Source: Gordionus sp. m RMFG-2023 (Eukaryota; Nematomorpha; Gordioida; Chordodea; Parachordodidae). Taken from it: 64,000 nucleotides of DNA. The stretch spans positions 10,232,846 through 10,296,845 of the forward strand of contig NC_088779.1 of the NCBI RefSeq assembly GCF_954871325.1, read 5' to 3'. The position numbers were made by a program, and so were the translations under genes. Below, in pieces: positions 13,301 to 26,084 of the stretch (its first letter is position 1; each line of letters begins with the position of its first letter). The notes under the pieces are model-generated. The model was not told the DNA's origin. It worked only from the letters and a program-made list of their open reading frames with translations, and made no database searches.

Positions 13301-16300
13301 CTTTTTTATTAAAACACAAATTAACGAATTATATACTTCTATTTGTTTATAAATAATTTTTAAAAACCATTTATTTAAAAATTGATAAAAAGTTCTACAA
13401 ATTTTTTTATCAGTTCCAAAATAATATTTGATTTAAATATCAATAATTATATTATACAAATAACATTTGAACTAAATTCAATTAAAATAATATTTAGAAT
13501 AGCATAAAAATATCTGCATGCCATATTTAATTATTAGATTTATGAAATAAATGTTTAATCAGTATATTATCTATAATATGTATATTATGGATAAAATTCT
13601 CCGAATAATTTTTTTAAACAAATTTCAAAAATTCCCCCTCCCCTCCTCCCACCTCCTTGGAAGAAAAAAATTGTGGATAATTTTTTTCAGGGAATTATTT
13701 TCCACCTTCTTATGTTTTATAGTATTTTATTCATTTAATATAATTTTTAATATAAGATTTTCATGTTTATCATTTAAATTGTTTTTTTTGCCATATTAAT
13801 GTTTACATCAGATTCTGAACTTTAACATTTTTATCGGGTTCGGTGCGGCCAGGTTCAATTTTTTAAAATAATTAAATAGGCGGATCCAGGTAAACATAAC
13901 TCGGCCGGTTTCGGTCTGGTTTAATCCGGGTAAATTATCCAAACTATAGATCTAAATATTTTGGGCCCAGATTCTTAATGAGTTATGGGAAAAACTAAAC
14001 CCTGATAGACTTGGGTTTGACCCAGAACCGCGTATTATTAATTTATCTGAAAGACTGAAGATATATTATTGATATATAATATACAGAATAATTAAAATAT
14101 ACTTTTTAAATGAATCTATATACCGATACATTGCCTAAAAATAGATCTAGAGATACATCATCTAAAAGCATATTTAGATAAGATACCATTTTAAAAAGGT
14201 ATCTGTAGATAGACAATTTTTATCATGTTTTTCTTGAAGAGTAACGCTTATTATGAGAGCACAAAATATGAAAACAATATTTTTATAGAACATCATATGA
14301 AAAAATAAATATAACTGTTAATAAATACCCCTATTCTTATCTCGAACAAATTCTTATTTAAAACGTGCAAAAAAAAAAATTACATTAAACTTATAATTTA
14401 TTCATTAAAAGTTGGAGTAAAATCTATAAAATTATTTAAAAAATTCTAAATAAATTTATTTGCTTAAAATAATTTCGTATACACATCAATGGTATTGTTT
14501 TTAATGATTAATGCACATCATGGCTAAGCAAGGATTTATATATTCCTTTACATGATAAAAATATCAATCTTATATTGATATCTATGGATTTAAATGGAAA
14601 AAAATAATAATTAATGAATATTTATATATTTTTTTATATATAAGTTTTAATATTTTATATTTTTTTTAAATTATATTAATCTTAATTTTTTATAATATAT
14701 ATTTAAATCATATTCTATGCTTATATGAGATAAAAATTTTTCATTACAAATATTTTTATTTTTAAGATAAGAAAGCCTTAAATAAAAGTAAAAATGTATC
14801 TTTAAAAGTATCTAAAAACATATACAGACATAAGATAGAATCTAGATATAGATACTTTTATAAAAGTGTATCTAGATACAGATACCTATATGCGACATTT
14901 TAGTTTCGAGATACTTTAACAACTCTGATAATATATACATTTCACTATAGATTTTTTGAAATTTCTTATATTGATAGCCTTTATTCTACCCAACCAAAGA
15001 GATATGAGCAGCCAATGCACATTCTCAACTAAAGCTTGGAAAAACCTCTGGATTAATAAATCAGAATTCATTAAAATGTTGTAATTATCCACCATTACAG
15101 TAATTCTAAATAATTTAAATTTTATAGCCATCAAATTTGTTATAAGAGAGATGATTCTAAACTTTAGCTTAAGTCATTTAGAAAATAGAGGGGGGGGGGC
15201 GGGTAAGGAAAAATTATGTAGATTAAGTAAAAATTGTATCATCTTTATCTCTTTATATAATCATAACTCCATAATGAGTTGAATGTCTAACTTAACTTTA
15301 TTTCCAGTTCAGAATATAATTTTAATTTTAGATTTAGATTTGCTTATTATTATTTTTTAATCGAAGAAATTTTTAAACTTCTTAATTATTGCCATTTCAA
15401 GTTAACTAAAGCACTTTGAATATACATATTATAGCTTTAATTCATCGATCAATATTTCTCATTTAGAATTTTTATTCTTGTATACTATCTTCGAATTTGG
15501 GATTTTTTTTTTATTTGTTCGAAATATCAATTGAATTGCTAGTAATATTTGTCGAAGAATGCCTATATATTTTTTAAATATGAAATAAAAATTATTACGT
15601 GACATCTAGTCCCCCATTGACTCTTTTAACCCCTGTCGTATCTATTTCGCAAGTCACGTGAAATGCTTTATCTTTTCCCTCTAATACACCATTTTTGGAT
15701 GAAAACATTATGATAACGGTGTTATGAAAAGACAGCACACCATTTTCCAGTTGTTTAATCTATATAAAAATTATTTGAAATATTATCATTAATTAATTTA
15801 TAGAATTAATTACATAATATATACGTTACATTAATGGAATTGCTTATATTGTCATTAAACAAATTTAATTTAATTTATAAGTTCATGACAAAATTGACTA
15901 TTAATAGGATAGGTATTCTACACAAATCTGGAATACAATTCTGGATAATCAGACATTCAAATTAAGAAAACACGTTCAAAAAATGATTGTGCTATATAAA
16001 CTTTATTTGGTATCTTTTTTACATTTGAAAATCTGATTTTACCGGAATCGATTTACATTTAAATATTATTATTTATAGGGTTAAATATAATATATACTTC
16101 ATTTTCCTGAACAGTTCCGCATCCGTCTAATGGTAATCTTATTGAAACCTGATTCTCGTGATTGCCATTGACCCTACAAAATTCGCTTTTATAATAACCC
16201 TTGGAATAAACGACGCCCTTAAAGGGTTTCAAAAAAGTCAATAAAATAGCCATGCTTTCGTCGTAGATATCGCATTGAACCTTGATATCTTATATTTAAT

Positions 16301-19300
16301 CAATGCAAAATAAAGTTAAATTAGTTTTCTACAATTAAAATCTGATGCTTAGTGCATGACACTCCTAAATAGCTAAATTATTTTATATGGCAGTCATAGA
16401 TCAATGAGGGAGGGTGTAAGTCTCATTGACTTAGGGAATGGGTCCAGATCCTGATTAAATTTAAGGGTTATGTTACTGATTAAACTGATATTTAAATATA
16501 AAATTACCTGTTACATTTTACCCAAAAATATTTTCATTGCAAATTTTTTTTCAAAATAACAAAAATAACCAATGGAAAATTTTATTTTGGGCACGAAAAG
16601 TGGCAAAAAAGTGAATAAAGTTCCAAGTTGAAATTCTCAATAGGAGTTTAATTTTTCAAGTCATTAATTCGCTCATATTTATTTTATTGATTATAATTAT
16701 ATTTCTTAGGGTAGGTTAGGGTTCGGATCGGGCTCGAGTCGCGAAATGAACACTTTACAGGGCTCTAGTTATGATGCCTTTTAAAGTTTTATTTATTCTA
16801 TTTTTTCTACAAATTTATAATTTTATACAAATAAATATTATAAATTATTAGTTACTGTACAGTAACATATATAAAATATTTTGAGGAAAAAGACAGCCAT
16901 TCGTTACTTGTTTCGAAATTTATTTTTTTGAGTACCGGTAGCGCAATACGTTACTCGTTACTTAAAATTTCTACTTAAAAAATATGGAAAAAATATAATT
17001 TATTTTATTATATATTTTTTTAAATTTAATAAATAATTTAAACCGAGTTTTTAATTCATATCAACCACCAAAGTTCTTTATTTAAATTTTATTTATTACA
17101 TTTTTGTTATTGAAAATCATACAGAGTTTGTAAATGTAATAAATATTGAATCAATAAAAGTATGTTAATTTATATTTTCTAATATTATCATTTATTTTAT
17201 AAAGAACATATGCCAATAATACTTATTTCCTCGGATGATGATAATTTATCCCTACCCTGGCCCCAGTATAAAACATTTACACCAATAAAGAAAATTAAGA
17301 ACACTAACTCTAATTCAAATATTTTACCTGCGATATATAGTAACAACCCAAAAAAAGGCATATGAAAATAAAAATATAAATTCAGATTAAATTCTGATAT
17401 AAAGAAATTTGATGAGGATCGGAATGAAGATTCTTGTGAATAAGAATTTATTTTTGAAAATAAATTTTTTAAATATTTTTAATAAATTCCTCCAATTAAA
17501 ATTTTTTTATTTATTAGATATAATACAACCCTGCCATTATCTGCGCCAATTGAACATGTGTTTAGCAAAGCGAAAGCCGTGTTGAGCACTAAGCTCTCTT
17601 GTTTATCTGATCAAAATTTTGAAAATCGCTTGTTATTAAAAATAAATAATAAATATTGCAAAAAAGATCTTATCTATAAATATATTATTTTTTTATAAGT
17701 TTATTTATATTTTTATGTGGAAAAAAATTTTTTTTTTAATTTATATAATTTTTAGTATTCTTTAAGTAACGAGTAACGCGTTACTATTTTGTATTGAATA
17801 ACGAGTTCCTTTTTTACAAAATAAATAGTAATTTTGAAATAGCGTTTGCACTATAAATTATTCATTTCTAGGGTTATTTTTTATTATTCTTCTAACTCAA
17901 TTCTTTTTTTTTGGTCAACTATTATAGATGGAATATAATAATATAACAAAAAATATACCTGCAATTTTATTAGGTATTTTAGAATTCGATCTTAGTGTTT
18001 TTTTGGGTAAAATAGGAATTTTAAAGGTTTTGAATCTGGCAGCCAATGTTTGATCATCTACGTTGTTCGATATATCTAAAGATTTTATTTCAATTTATAT
18101 ATGAAATAAGGGCTTATTGGGATATAAAATCTACATCAGAATCTCTAAAAAATAAAATATCATTAAAATTTGATCTGTTTTGACAAGAAATAATTTTAAA
18201 ATGAGTAAAGTACCCTCAACGTGAATTTTAATTTTACCCTAAACCTTTAAATTATTTCTAAATTATTTTAATCTGTATTATTTAAATTTTAAAAAAGACA
18301 CTAAAATCATGACAAAAATTGTGTGTATATACTCTGTCTATGATGAAACATATTTCTGGTCAATTCCGTTTTTTCAAATTTAAAATAGGCTTTCAGTAAA
18401 TTATTTAGGAATGAGAGATTTCGAATCTTCATTGATTCTACATCTCACCACGACATATTATATATTTTATCTAATTAATAATATATTATTCATATTCGAG
18501 AATATATAAGCATCCTCAAAATTTATTAATAAAAAAATGCTATTTATTTTTCATAGCCAGTAAGTTTACTTTTTTTTAAAAAAAATTTTATTTACCATTA
18601 AGCCCATCATCTTCACCGCTTTGATAATCTTTTTTGATCATTTGCCAATCTTTATGATCCTGATTCACCTTCCTAGTGTTATGCCTATCATTCCATCTCA
18701 TAACCTTTTTACGCCTCCTGTTTCTTCGTTCTTTGTTCATCCTATCCCGCATTTTTCTTTCCTTCATTACATCAATATTCCGGGTGTGCCCATTTTCTTG
18801 AGCCCATGGGTCTGCCTTATTTTTCCAATGTTCTTCTTCTTCATTCACGGAATGGCTTGGAGAATATTCCGATGGAAACATTGGATTAAATTGATAGTTG
18901 GTACCATCATTTTGTGGAGGCGGAGCTTATTGTTAAATTAAAACGAATATACTTCAGCATATTAAATAGTTTTATCATTTTGATGGCATCTTTTAAGAAT
19001 TTAACAGTATAAAAATTTAGTGGCTTTTAAATTACTTTTTTTAAAACACAGAGTTTTATCAATTTATGAAATGTGTAAGTCATAAAAATTGCAATGTTAT
19101 GATAAAAAAAACTATCAATAATATCTAAAAAATATAGATTTAACGGTAGCCAATAGAGAGAAGAACACTTTAGGCATTATATTTCCTTTTTTGACTACGT
19201 CTATTTTCCATAAAAATTTAAAAACCTCGAAATCCAACAGGTCTTTGATTAGAATTGTAAAGGGAAGGCACGTATTGAGGGCCCATAATTTGACTTTTGG

Positions 19301-21798
19301 GAGGCATCATATTATACCTTTGATTAGGGGGAGGTGGATATCTTTCACCATGATTTACAAAAGGTGGTACTCCATTTTGCTCCTCAAAGTAAAAGGGGGG
19401 CATAATTTTTTTAACATAAGTGTTTGGATTTGTATTGGAAACAGCGTTTTCATTAGCCCTATAATATGATGGGTAAGGCGGTCTACCTGCATGTCTATCT
19501 TGCATGTTCCTCTCGCGATTTCTTTCAGTAAAGAAAGAAGGATTTCTGTAGGGATTACGAGGGTCTGATCTTCTATCCTGTTCACTATTTCTGTAACTGG
19601 GTCGCCTTCTCATATTTTTTTCGTATCCTATTATTATTTATTTATTTATATTCAATTCTTTTAATAAATTGTTATGGGTTTTATATTAAATTAAAATAAC
19701 TAGGAATGTGAAGACCTTAACCGGAACCCTCCTGTTTTTATTGAACCAGAACCCAAAACCGAACCCTTTTAAAAGTTGAGGGTTCAAGGTATTAAAATAT
19801 AATAATAATTAAGTTTTAATTTTTCACCCATCACAAAAGGATACAATTTTTTAATATTAATGATGTATTTAATAAATTTAGACTTTGAAACAGATGTTCA
19901 TTGGTTCCTAATAACTAACCTTAATAAAATTTTATATTATAAACCATAATGTCAAAATAATATATAATATATATTTATTTAAATTTTAATACGAAAATCT
20001 ATTTAGAAAATTAAAGTAAAATTCTAAACTATAATTAAACAAGATAATGAATATATAATACCTGAATCAAGCTGAAAATCTTCGTCTCTGTCCGGGGGAG
20101 GATGACTCCTTTGTCTATATTGAGGTGGTGGAGGTTCTTGTCGATTTTTTTGGTTCAAAGAATCCAGATATGGTTTAATGTGCGGTGGAATGAAGGCCCC
20201 GGACTCAGAAGCATGAGGTCCACCAGCGTTTCCCATGCTGCGCATTGGATTATTTGGATTGAAACCATTTTGAATTGCACTTGACATAAATCCTCCTGGG
20301 GGTCCCATTGGAATTAAGGCGTTGGCATTGTTTTGCGAAATGGTAGGATTACTTATGTGGTTTGGTGAATTTATGGGGTTCATAGGGGCTGGAGGTGGTG
20401 GAGGGGGTGGTGGAGGGGGTGATGGTGGTGGTGATGAAGGTGGGGACTCTGAAGGTTGAAGTAGTTCTGTCTTTTTTTTAATCTCATTTTCTTTGTCTTT
20501 TTGTTTTTGCTTTTCATTTTCTTTTTCTAAAACTTGAAATATTGGAGAATCGCGACTAAAAAACCCTCCCTTACTTAGTAGTGATGTAGGGATGGGATTA
20601 TTTAGGTCCAAGGATCCTATAAATCCAGGACCGGCATCGCTATTTGATCTTTTATGCATATTATCTTTTATATCTTGAGACTCTTTATCATTTTCAACTT
20701 TATCAGTTATCAAATTGTTAGTAAGGTAGTTATAATTATCACTATCTGAATACCTATTTTTACGGACGAAGTTATTATTAATTTCATCATTATCAATGTC
20801 ATTAAAAGGTGACTCTGATGAATGCCGTCTAGGAAGCCCTTCTTCATAATTATCGTATTTTGTGTTCTTGTCATGTTCGGCGTCATTTATAAATAATGCT
20901 GCTAAAACCTTTTCACCTAATCCTGAACGATAATGACTGTCCTTTGTAGCAAAATCATCTATCGTCAATAGTTTATCGGTATTATTATTATGGACCATAT
21001 TACCTAATTCATAATTTTCCTCAAAATCGTTTTGATTTAGATCTTGTGGAGATATCACCACATTAATTTCATTGGATAGTGTGTTATCTGCACCCAGCTC
21101 TATGATCTAATAAATTGTTAAACATTCAACATTTAAAAAACTCGATTATACTTCTATTTTAAACTAGCAAACTCAAAAATAATCAGATTGAAAATCTTTG
21201 CTGACCCAATCTCTTTAAACCTAGCCATTTTCTGTTACCAGTTTTAGCCGATCCTAACTATAAATAACCTTAAAAATTATAATTAAATTAAATAAGCAGG
21301 TTTAATTCTGTCCATTTTTCTAAATGAGAACATAATATTTTTCTATTAATTTATCCTTTACCAATTAAGATAATAGTTTCTAAACTTAAATTTTAAATTT
21401 TTGATATTATAGGATTCTGGTCTTAAAGACAAGAAAAAAAATAAGATCTGTGATATACTAGCTAATTTTTTTTGTTCTTAATTCAAAATAGCATTCTATT
21501 GAGAAAAATGGTTTGAACTATTATTGGGTGATTCTAAAGATTTTCTTATATTTCTAATAATTAAGAGCAAATTGTTAGAGCAAATTGTTAGTATAGTTAT
21601 TTTTTATTCTGAAAATAGAATTATATTCAATTCTTATTAAAAAAAGAAAAAGCTGGACTTCAGCCTTTCAACTATTTCTGTAAATATATAATACATTAAA
21701 AAGGCATCATTATTTTTTTATTAAAAAATGAATACTTATATTACCTGTGTTGAAGAAGACCAAATAATGGCTATTATATATTTTAATAATATCATCAT
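10303..21798 (-). CDS. ZP-domain (cuticlin-like) transmembrane protein, 11 coding exons, ~1106 aa
   Basis: Coding exons, in order: 21745-21798, 20062-21106, 19226-19627, 18596-18925, 16098-16288, 15599-15759, then 13149-13300 or 12844-12998, then 12546-12627, 11815-12007, 10666-11176, 10303-10502. All junctions are GT-AG and every phase agrees (3321 nt). Exon 1 encodes an 18-residue signal peptide (MMILLKYIIAII...). Residues ~19-610 are low-complexity: acidic/Asn-rich, a polyproline run, then Arg/Tyr/Pro-rich and basic stretches. The ZP domain spans ~611-880: ZP-N shows DIKVQCD, YSKGYY, LDGCGT and FHVTCEID; ZP-C shows LFDCYAHDG, DENGCPEN and FDCYVQICYKECPK. A basic RIRKR site (~945-949) could be the furin-type cleavage site. 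A transmembrane helix (~1052-1075) and a ~30-residue tail follow. ZP proteins polymerise in extracellular matrices; a cuticle or apical-matrix role is inferred. The exon 3 donor (CGAG/GTTTTT) is weak, and read-through would end the protein at 19218. Confidence 0.9.
11177..11814 (-). other. ZP gene intron 9
   Basis: 638 bp of AT-rich sequence between the exon starting PVCSIDRY and the exon ending YKECPK. No repeat or gene recognised. Confidence 0.6.
12008..12545 (-). other. ZP gene intron 8
   Basis: 538 bp of AT-rich sequence. It contains a few repeats of a GGTTCCTTAAAAATTTTAAA-type string (~12190-12400) of unknown origin. Confidence 0.55.
12844..12998 (-). CDS. ZP gene alternative exon 7b
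   Basis: Paralogue of exon 7a, 150 bp downstream of it in the gene. It encodes 51 full codons with VPDAWLRVLDGENPF and GTLDVMVYDKKG, enters in phase 2 (AC+G gives Thr) and leaves with one base before a weaker GTCGTT donor. It joins in frame to exon 8 (GLFDLYLFDCYAHDG). It resembles the usual ZP-C opening at least as well as 7a does, so it may be the ancestral exon. Which exon is used, and in which tissue, cannot be seen from sequence. Confidence 0.75.
13149..13300 (-). CDS. ZP gene alternative exon 7a
   Basis: Exon of the ZP gene encoding the linker and first strands of ZP-C. It enters needing two bases from exon 6 (AC+T gives Thr) and leaves with one base (G) before a GTAAAT donor. It contains IIPGRDPFSKPENL and GVLDVTFKDRKG. 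Its entry and exit phases equal those of exon 7b (12844-12998), and the two peptides align over ~50 residues (IIP/IVP, DPF/NPF, LDV, DRKG/DKKG). Including both exons would shift the frame, so transcripts should carry one or the other. Confidence 0.75.
13301..15598 (-). other. ZP gene intron 6, with repeat insertions
   Basis: A 2.3-kb intron just upstream of the alternative exon pair. It holds GC-rich GGGTTCGG-type sequence at ~13830-14030 and a hAT-like element ending at 14927. A 72-codon minus frame near 15000 has no recognisable content and is not called. Confidence 0.6.
14090..14927. mobile_element. hAT-like non-autonomous element rich in AGATAC repeats
   Basis: The right end reads (reverse complement) CAGAGTTGTTAAAGTATCTC, which matches the hAT MITE terminus seen elsewhere in the window. 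Both flanks (14110-14220 and 14790-14890) are built of AGATAC/GTATCT-type sub-terminal repeats in mirrored order. The left end and target duplication are not resolved. Confidence 0.5.
16849..17853 (+). mobile_element. 1005-bp hAT element remnant with perfect 8-bp target duplication
   Basis: TAAATTAT flanks both sides (16841-16848 and 17854-17861). The ends start TAGTTACTG and, in reverse complement, TAGTGCAAACG. Sub-terminal GTTACTCGTTACTT and AACGAGTAACGCGTTAC mirror each other. Near the right end a plus-strand frame (17522-17698) keeps the transposase C-terminal dimerisation block. The element is internally deleted and sits in intron 4 of the ZP gene. Confidence 0.85.
17522..17698 (+). pseudogene. 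hAT transposase C-terminal (dimerisation) fragment
   Basis: 58 codons to a stop read NTTLPLSAPIEHVFSKAKAV, then STKLSCLSDQNFENRLLLK. This is the signature end of hAT transposases (TLPSSAPVERLFS...L...LLLK). The catalytic part is missing, so no activity is expected from this copy. Confidence 0.8.
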
Positions 21799-22619
21799 CA
21801 GAAAATCAAATTTGATTTATAAAAAAATATTTTTTTTATAATAGCTGTTTTAATAATATAATTTTATTAATTTCATATTTGATTTTTTTTTTTAAGTTGA
21901 TAGTATTTAATTTTAAATCAGAATACGGATTATGAAAATGTTGAATTAAACTTTAAAAAATTACATATTTTTTTTTAATTTATAAAAACAAGTGAAAAAT
22001 ATGATCCACAGTAAAAAAAAAATGATAGAATATAAAACACTAATTAATTTTTTAGAAAAATTTTAAAAAATGATAAAATATTATAATTATAATAGTAAAT
22101 AACTAAATATTTTTATTTTCAAACAAATTCAAAAGTTTAGACTTCTTTTTTTTAAACGGGAAATTATAACATTTTTTTTAAAAAAATTTGTAAGAATTGA
22201 ATTTTTTTTTTTTTGATTTGCAAAATCAGAGTGTCAAACAATCCTACCTTTTATTTTATTTTTTCCCATTGAATCATCATTTTTTTGTAAAATGTTTATA
22301 ATTGCCAAGCAAAAAAAACATTCAAAATTAGCTTTGTATTATATATTTTAAAAAATTTATATTCTATTTTTATATAGTTTTTATATGATAGCGGTGAAAG
22401 AAATTTGTAAGAAATTATATTTTTGTGGTGACAAAATTTATTTACTCTCAACCACTCTCCCCATATTTATTAAGTCAAAAATTTTCCTCAATCAATGGCT
22501 TTGCAAACTCCTCCCCCACTCGACCTTAAATTGATTGGAAAAATTTGACGAGTCACTTGAACTCCTTTAACGAAAACCTACTTCGCCAAAAATATCTTCC
22601 CTTTTTTTTATTTTATATA
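21799..22619 (-). other. upstream region of the ZP gene
   Basis: AT-rich sequence directly before the ZP start codon, with many A/T homopolymers. The promoter should lie here, but I can point to no specific element. Confidence 0.3.
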
Positions 22620-22627
22620 ATAATAAT

Positions 22628-22789
22628 CAAAGACCTGCATACGTACCATTTGCACGACTCGGCCTGGGTTTTATATTTTCAGGCCCGGCCCACATTTTTT
22701 TTAAATGTATTATATTTATTTTTTTAATTTTTATAGATAATAATTAATAAAAAATAAAATACGGCCCGGCCCATGTACCCCAGGTTCTG
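22628..22789. mobile_element. 162-bp GC-capped MITE (GACCTGCA/GGCCCGGCC family)
   Basis: It starts CAAAGACCTGCATACG with GTACCATTTGCACGACTCGG behind it and ends in CGGCCCGGCC...CAGGTTCTG. ATAATAAT flanks it on both sides (22620-22627 and 22790-22797), although the flank is low-complexity. The same family occurs at ~49619-50545 and 61891-62110. Confidence 0.65.
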
Positions 22790-22797
22790 ATAATAAT

Positions 22798-25700
22798 AAA
22801 ATAAATCGGATTGAACCTAAAAGAAAAAGGGGAGGAGGCGAGTTAGGAGTAAATTTTGCATCTTCTTAGCAGGTCCGTTTTGCTACCATCTTTAGGAACG
22901 AATTTATTTTTTGTTTCTTACCAAATCAAAATATATAAGAAATATGCGAGGCCAAAGGTACGATAATGGCCTTTATTGGTCTTGTAATAAAATCCGCTGA
23001 ACCGAAATGCCACTTGCGCCGACTAGCCCTGGTCTCCCTTAATGGCTCATTCATAAATATTAGTTTTTATTTTCTTAATTCTAGTTAACAATATTATTAG
23101 GAGAGACTGGGGAGCATGCGAGTCCTAAAAGGCAAATAATTTTGTACATTCTTTGAATTGATTATTTTATCTCGAGTTCAATCAATTATTTTATATTAAT
23201 ATGTTTTGCGGCTTTTCGATTAACTTTTTACTTTTTAACTTTATGTATTATTTTTTTAGCTGATATTTTGCATTGAAATTATATTTATACTACTTAGAGT
23301 TGATCCAATTAATATTCTTCTTATCTTGGTGTTGAGCTAATCTCATACCTTTGCACAAAATTTTTTTTAAAAAAAAATTATACTTTTTTAACAGTATTAA
23401 ATTTTCCAAAAAATAATTTTGGGGAAGAATGAGCTATCTAGATAATTGTGTATGCTCTTTCTTGACTTGTGGAATTTAAATTCTTTCTATTCCATTAATC
23501 TTGATTTATATCTTTTTACTTTAACCTTAGTTTGTTTTCGCCATAAAGGAGCAAGGATAAATTTTCATTAAATATATTAATGAATTCATCATTTGTTAGT
23601 TGTTTATTTTCTCTAATACACATTTCTTACCATATTTAAATATCAATAAGCAAAAATAAATTATAAAAATAACGCTCAAAAGCTCATATAAACCTCTGAA
23701 CCGAACCCTCAATATCTTTAAAATTTAATTTTATGGTAGTTCAAACATATTTTTTGTTCAAATAAAGAGTAATTTTATGTGGAATTGAATTTAATCTTTT
23801 ACATAAGATAGTTTATTTTTTAATTTTGATAAATTATAGCATTTTAAAAAGTCACTTTTGAAGGTATAGACCATATATTGTGCTAAAAAAATTTTTATAA
23901 ATGTCCGATATTTAAAAAAGTTATAGCCGCATATGCATAATAGAGTTATACATTTTTGGAATAACCATTAGAGTTGTGTAGTTCTCTAAAAGAAACCCCA
24001 AGGCTAAAAACCTCGGACTCATAAGATCCCCGCTCTCCCTTATCGATTATTTAGTATTATTATGAGAAGCAAACTGGAATTAAGATTATAAGAAGAAAAA
24101 AAATTTAATCAGATTTGATATAATTTAATTGTTTTATTATAAAATTAATAATGTATAAAAATTTAAAATTTACATGGATAATATTTTTATAAGTCATGTT
24201 GAGTTAAGATTCGTCATTCAATTTTATATTAATATTAATAATAATATTTTAGAAAATGTCTTAATTAATATTAAATAGTGTAAAAATTCGTTTAAAATAT
24301 AATAAAGTGGAAATAAAGCTATATATATTTTAAGAATGATTCTCGCATTTTGTTTTTTAATATAAGATCATTTTAAATTCGGTTTATAAAAAAGCAAAGT
24401 TTTTATACTTTAAATTAAATATTAAATTAAATGGGTTTGGAAAAAAAACCAAATAATATTTATATTAAGTTTAATGCCCTAAATCAAAAAAAATTATAGT
24501 TTAGTAAATAAATGATAACGTTAATAAACGAAAGTAATATGCATTTGCAATAATAATATCTTTTTATATAATGAAAGTCATGAACAATGAAGCTGAGTAT
24601 TCATAATTATGCATACATTAATTTGGAAATGAAAAGTAATTCATGAATCAACATTGGGTATTTATATCATTTTCAATAACTAAAATGATTTTATAATGAC
24701 AATTATAATAATTGGATCTTATAAGAAAATTTGAAATGCAAGAATTTGATTTGAGTCATATTATTTTTATAAATCATTAAATTATTATGTAAAAATCAGG
24801 AAATTTTATAATAGTATACTATTAACCCATAACTATAAGACAGAAATAAACTTACCAGCAGGGTCAAATGTATAAGTTCTCTTATCAAAATATAATATTT
24901 ATAATCAATGATAATAAATTTTTACCATATTTGTGTCAGCGGCGTCACTAGTCTTTATAATCTCAGGGTGCTCAAATTTTTTAAAATTTTTTAGGAGACT
25001 CGATGCGATTGGTGTGAAATAATTTTTTTACAATTAAGATATAATGTTTATTATTCTGTTTTTCATGGCAGGACATACTTAACAGTGAGCTCTCTTAGAT
25101 ATATTTTTTGATTCTTAGAGGCAAGTCGTGTCCCAATAAAAAATTTTGGTTCATTTTTATTATAAAATAATTTCTTCTATTTTCGTTTATCTGCAAATAT
25201 ATTCAAATATTGGTAACAGAAAAAAAAACAGAAATGAGGACGATTAAGAAATATGTTCTCGAAACCTATAATTTCATACCTACACGTTTTCCCACCTTTT
25301 TAAGGCAGATTTTGAACACCAATTTTCGCATCTATTTTTGAATACAAGGATTTAGATTTAATATGGTCTCGTTAATTTATTTAATAAAGACTAGAGATAA
25401 TGGTAAACTTATCAAATAATTTTTAAATAAAGATACATTGAGATCTGTAATTTAGACCAAAAATGATTTTTAATAAAAAATTTCTCACGAAAATTTTTAA
25501 ATGAAAATTTAAATTTTAACGACTTAAATTAAACTTTTAAGAGTTTTACATATTTATTTTTATAATAATTTTTTTTATATAATTCTTAATGATAAAATAG
25601 TATATTGACAATATTTATGCTAATTTAATCCTGAAATTAACTTAATTAAATGTGAAGAACTGGGGTATGTTTTAGGTGTGTAATAGCCTTCAGGAATTTA

Positions 25701-26084
25701 TTTTTTTATTTAAAAAATACTTTATTTATAGAAACGTAGCTGCTAATTTAGCAAAGGTTATGAATGACAATGAAGATGGCTAACTTGTTTTTGGTAAATT
25801 ACATGACAATTTTAAATGACAGGTTCTTGTCAAGTTATCAGATGGGTGAATCATTTTAATTTATTTAGGATTAAAATAATTCTATTTAAAAAAATCAATA
25901 CAATCTTTAAAATAAGCTAAACTACCAGAAAAGGTTAAAAAGTGCCCCAAGTGTTTTTATTAATTATTAATTTTAAGATATATTTTCTTTAAATATTAAT
26001 TTCAACCATAGAGATTGTAAAGAATAAAACTACATTTAAATTATTTTGTTTGCTTCATCTATATTTTATAATTCGATTTTTAAA
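22798..26084. other. 3.3-kb AT-rich interval without recognisable genes
   Basis: No coding segment supported. A CAGCGGCGTCACTAG string at ~24938 resembles a hAT terminus, but no partner end was found. Confidence 0.35.

Noticed and set aside
13551-13799. 82-codon Phe/Ile-rich plus frame
   Set aside because: Composition is that of translated AT-rich intron sequence.
14916-15134. 72-codon minus-strand frame
   Set aside because: No recognisable content, AT-driven composition, and it lies in a ZP intron next to a hAT terminus.
18621-18941. 106-codon plus-strand frame with hydrophobic stretches
   Set aside because: It is the antisense of ZP exon 4, whose phase-matched splice sites support the minus strand.
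20102-20284. Plus-strand frame opposite ZP exon 2
   Set aside because: Shadow of the minus-strand coding exon, with no features of its own.
24930-24970. hAT-like terminus CAGCGGCGTCACTAG
   Set aside because: No partner end or target duplication found, so no element is called.
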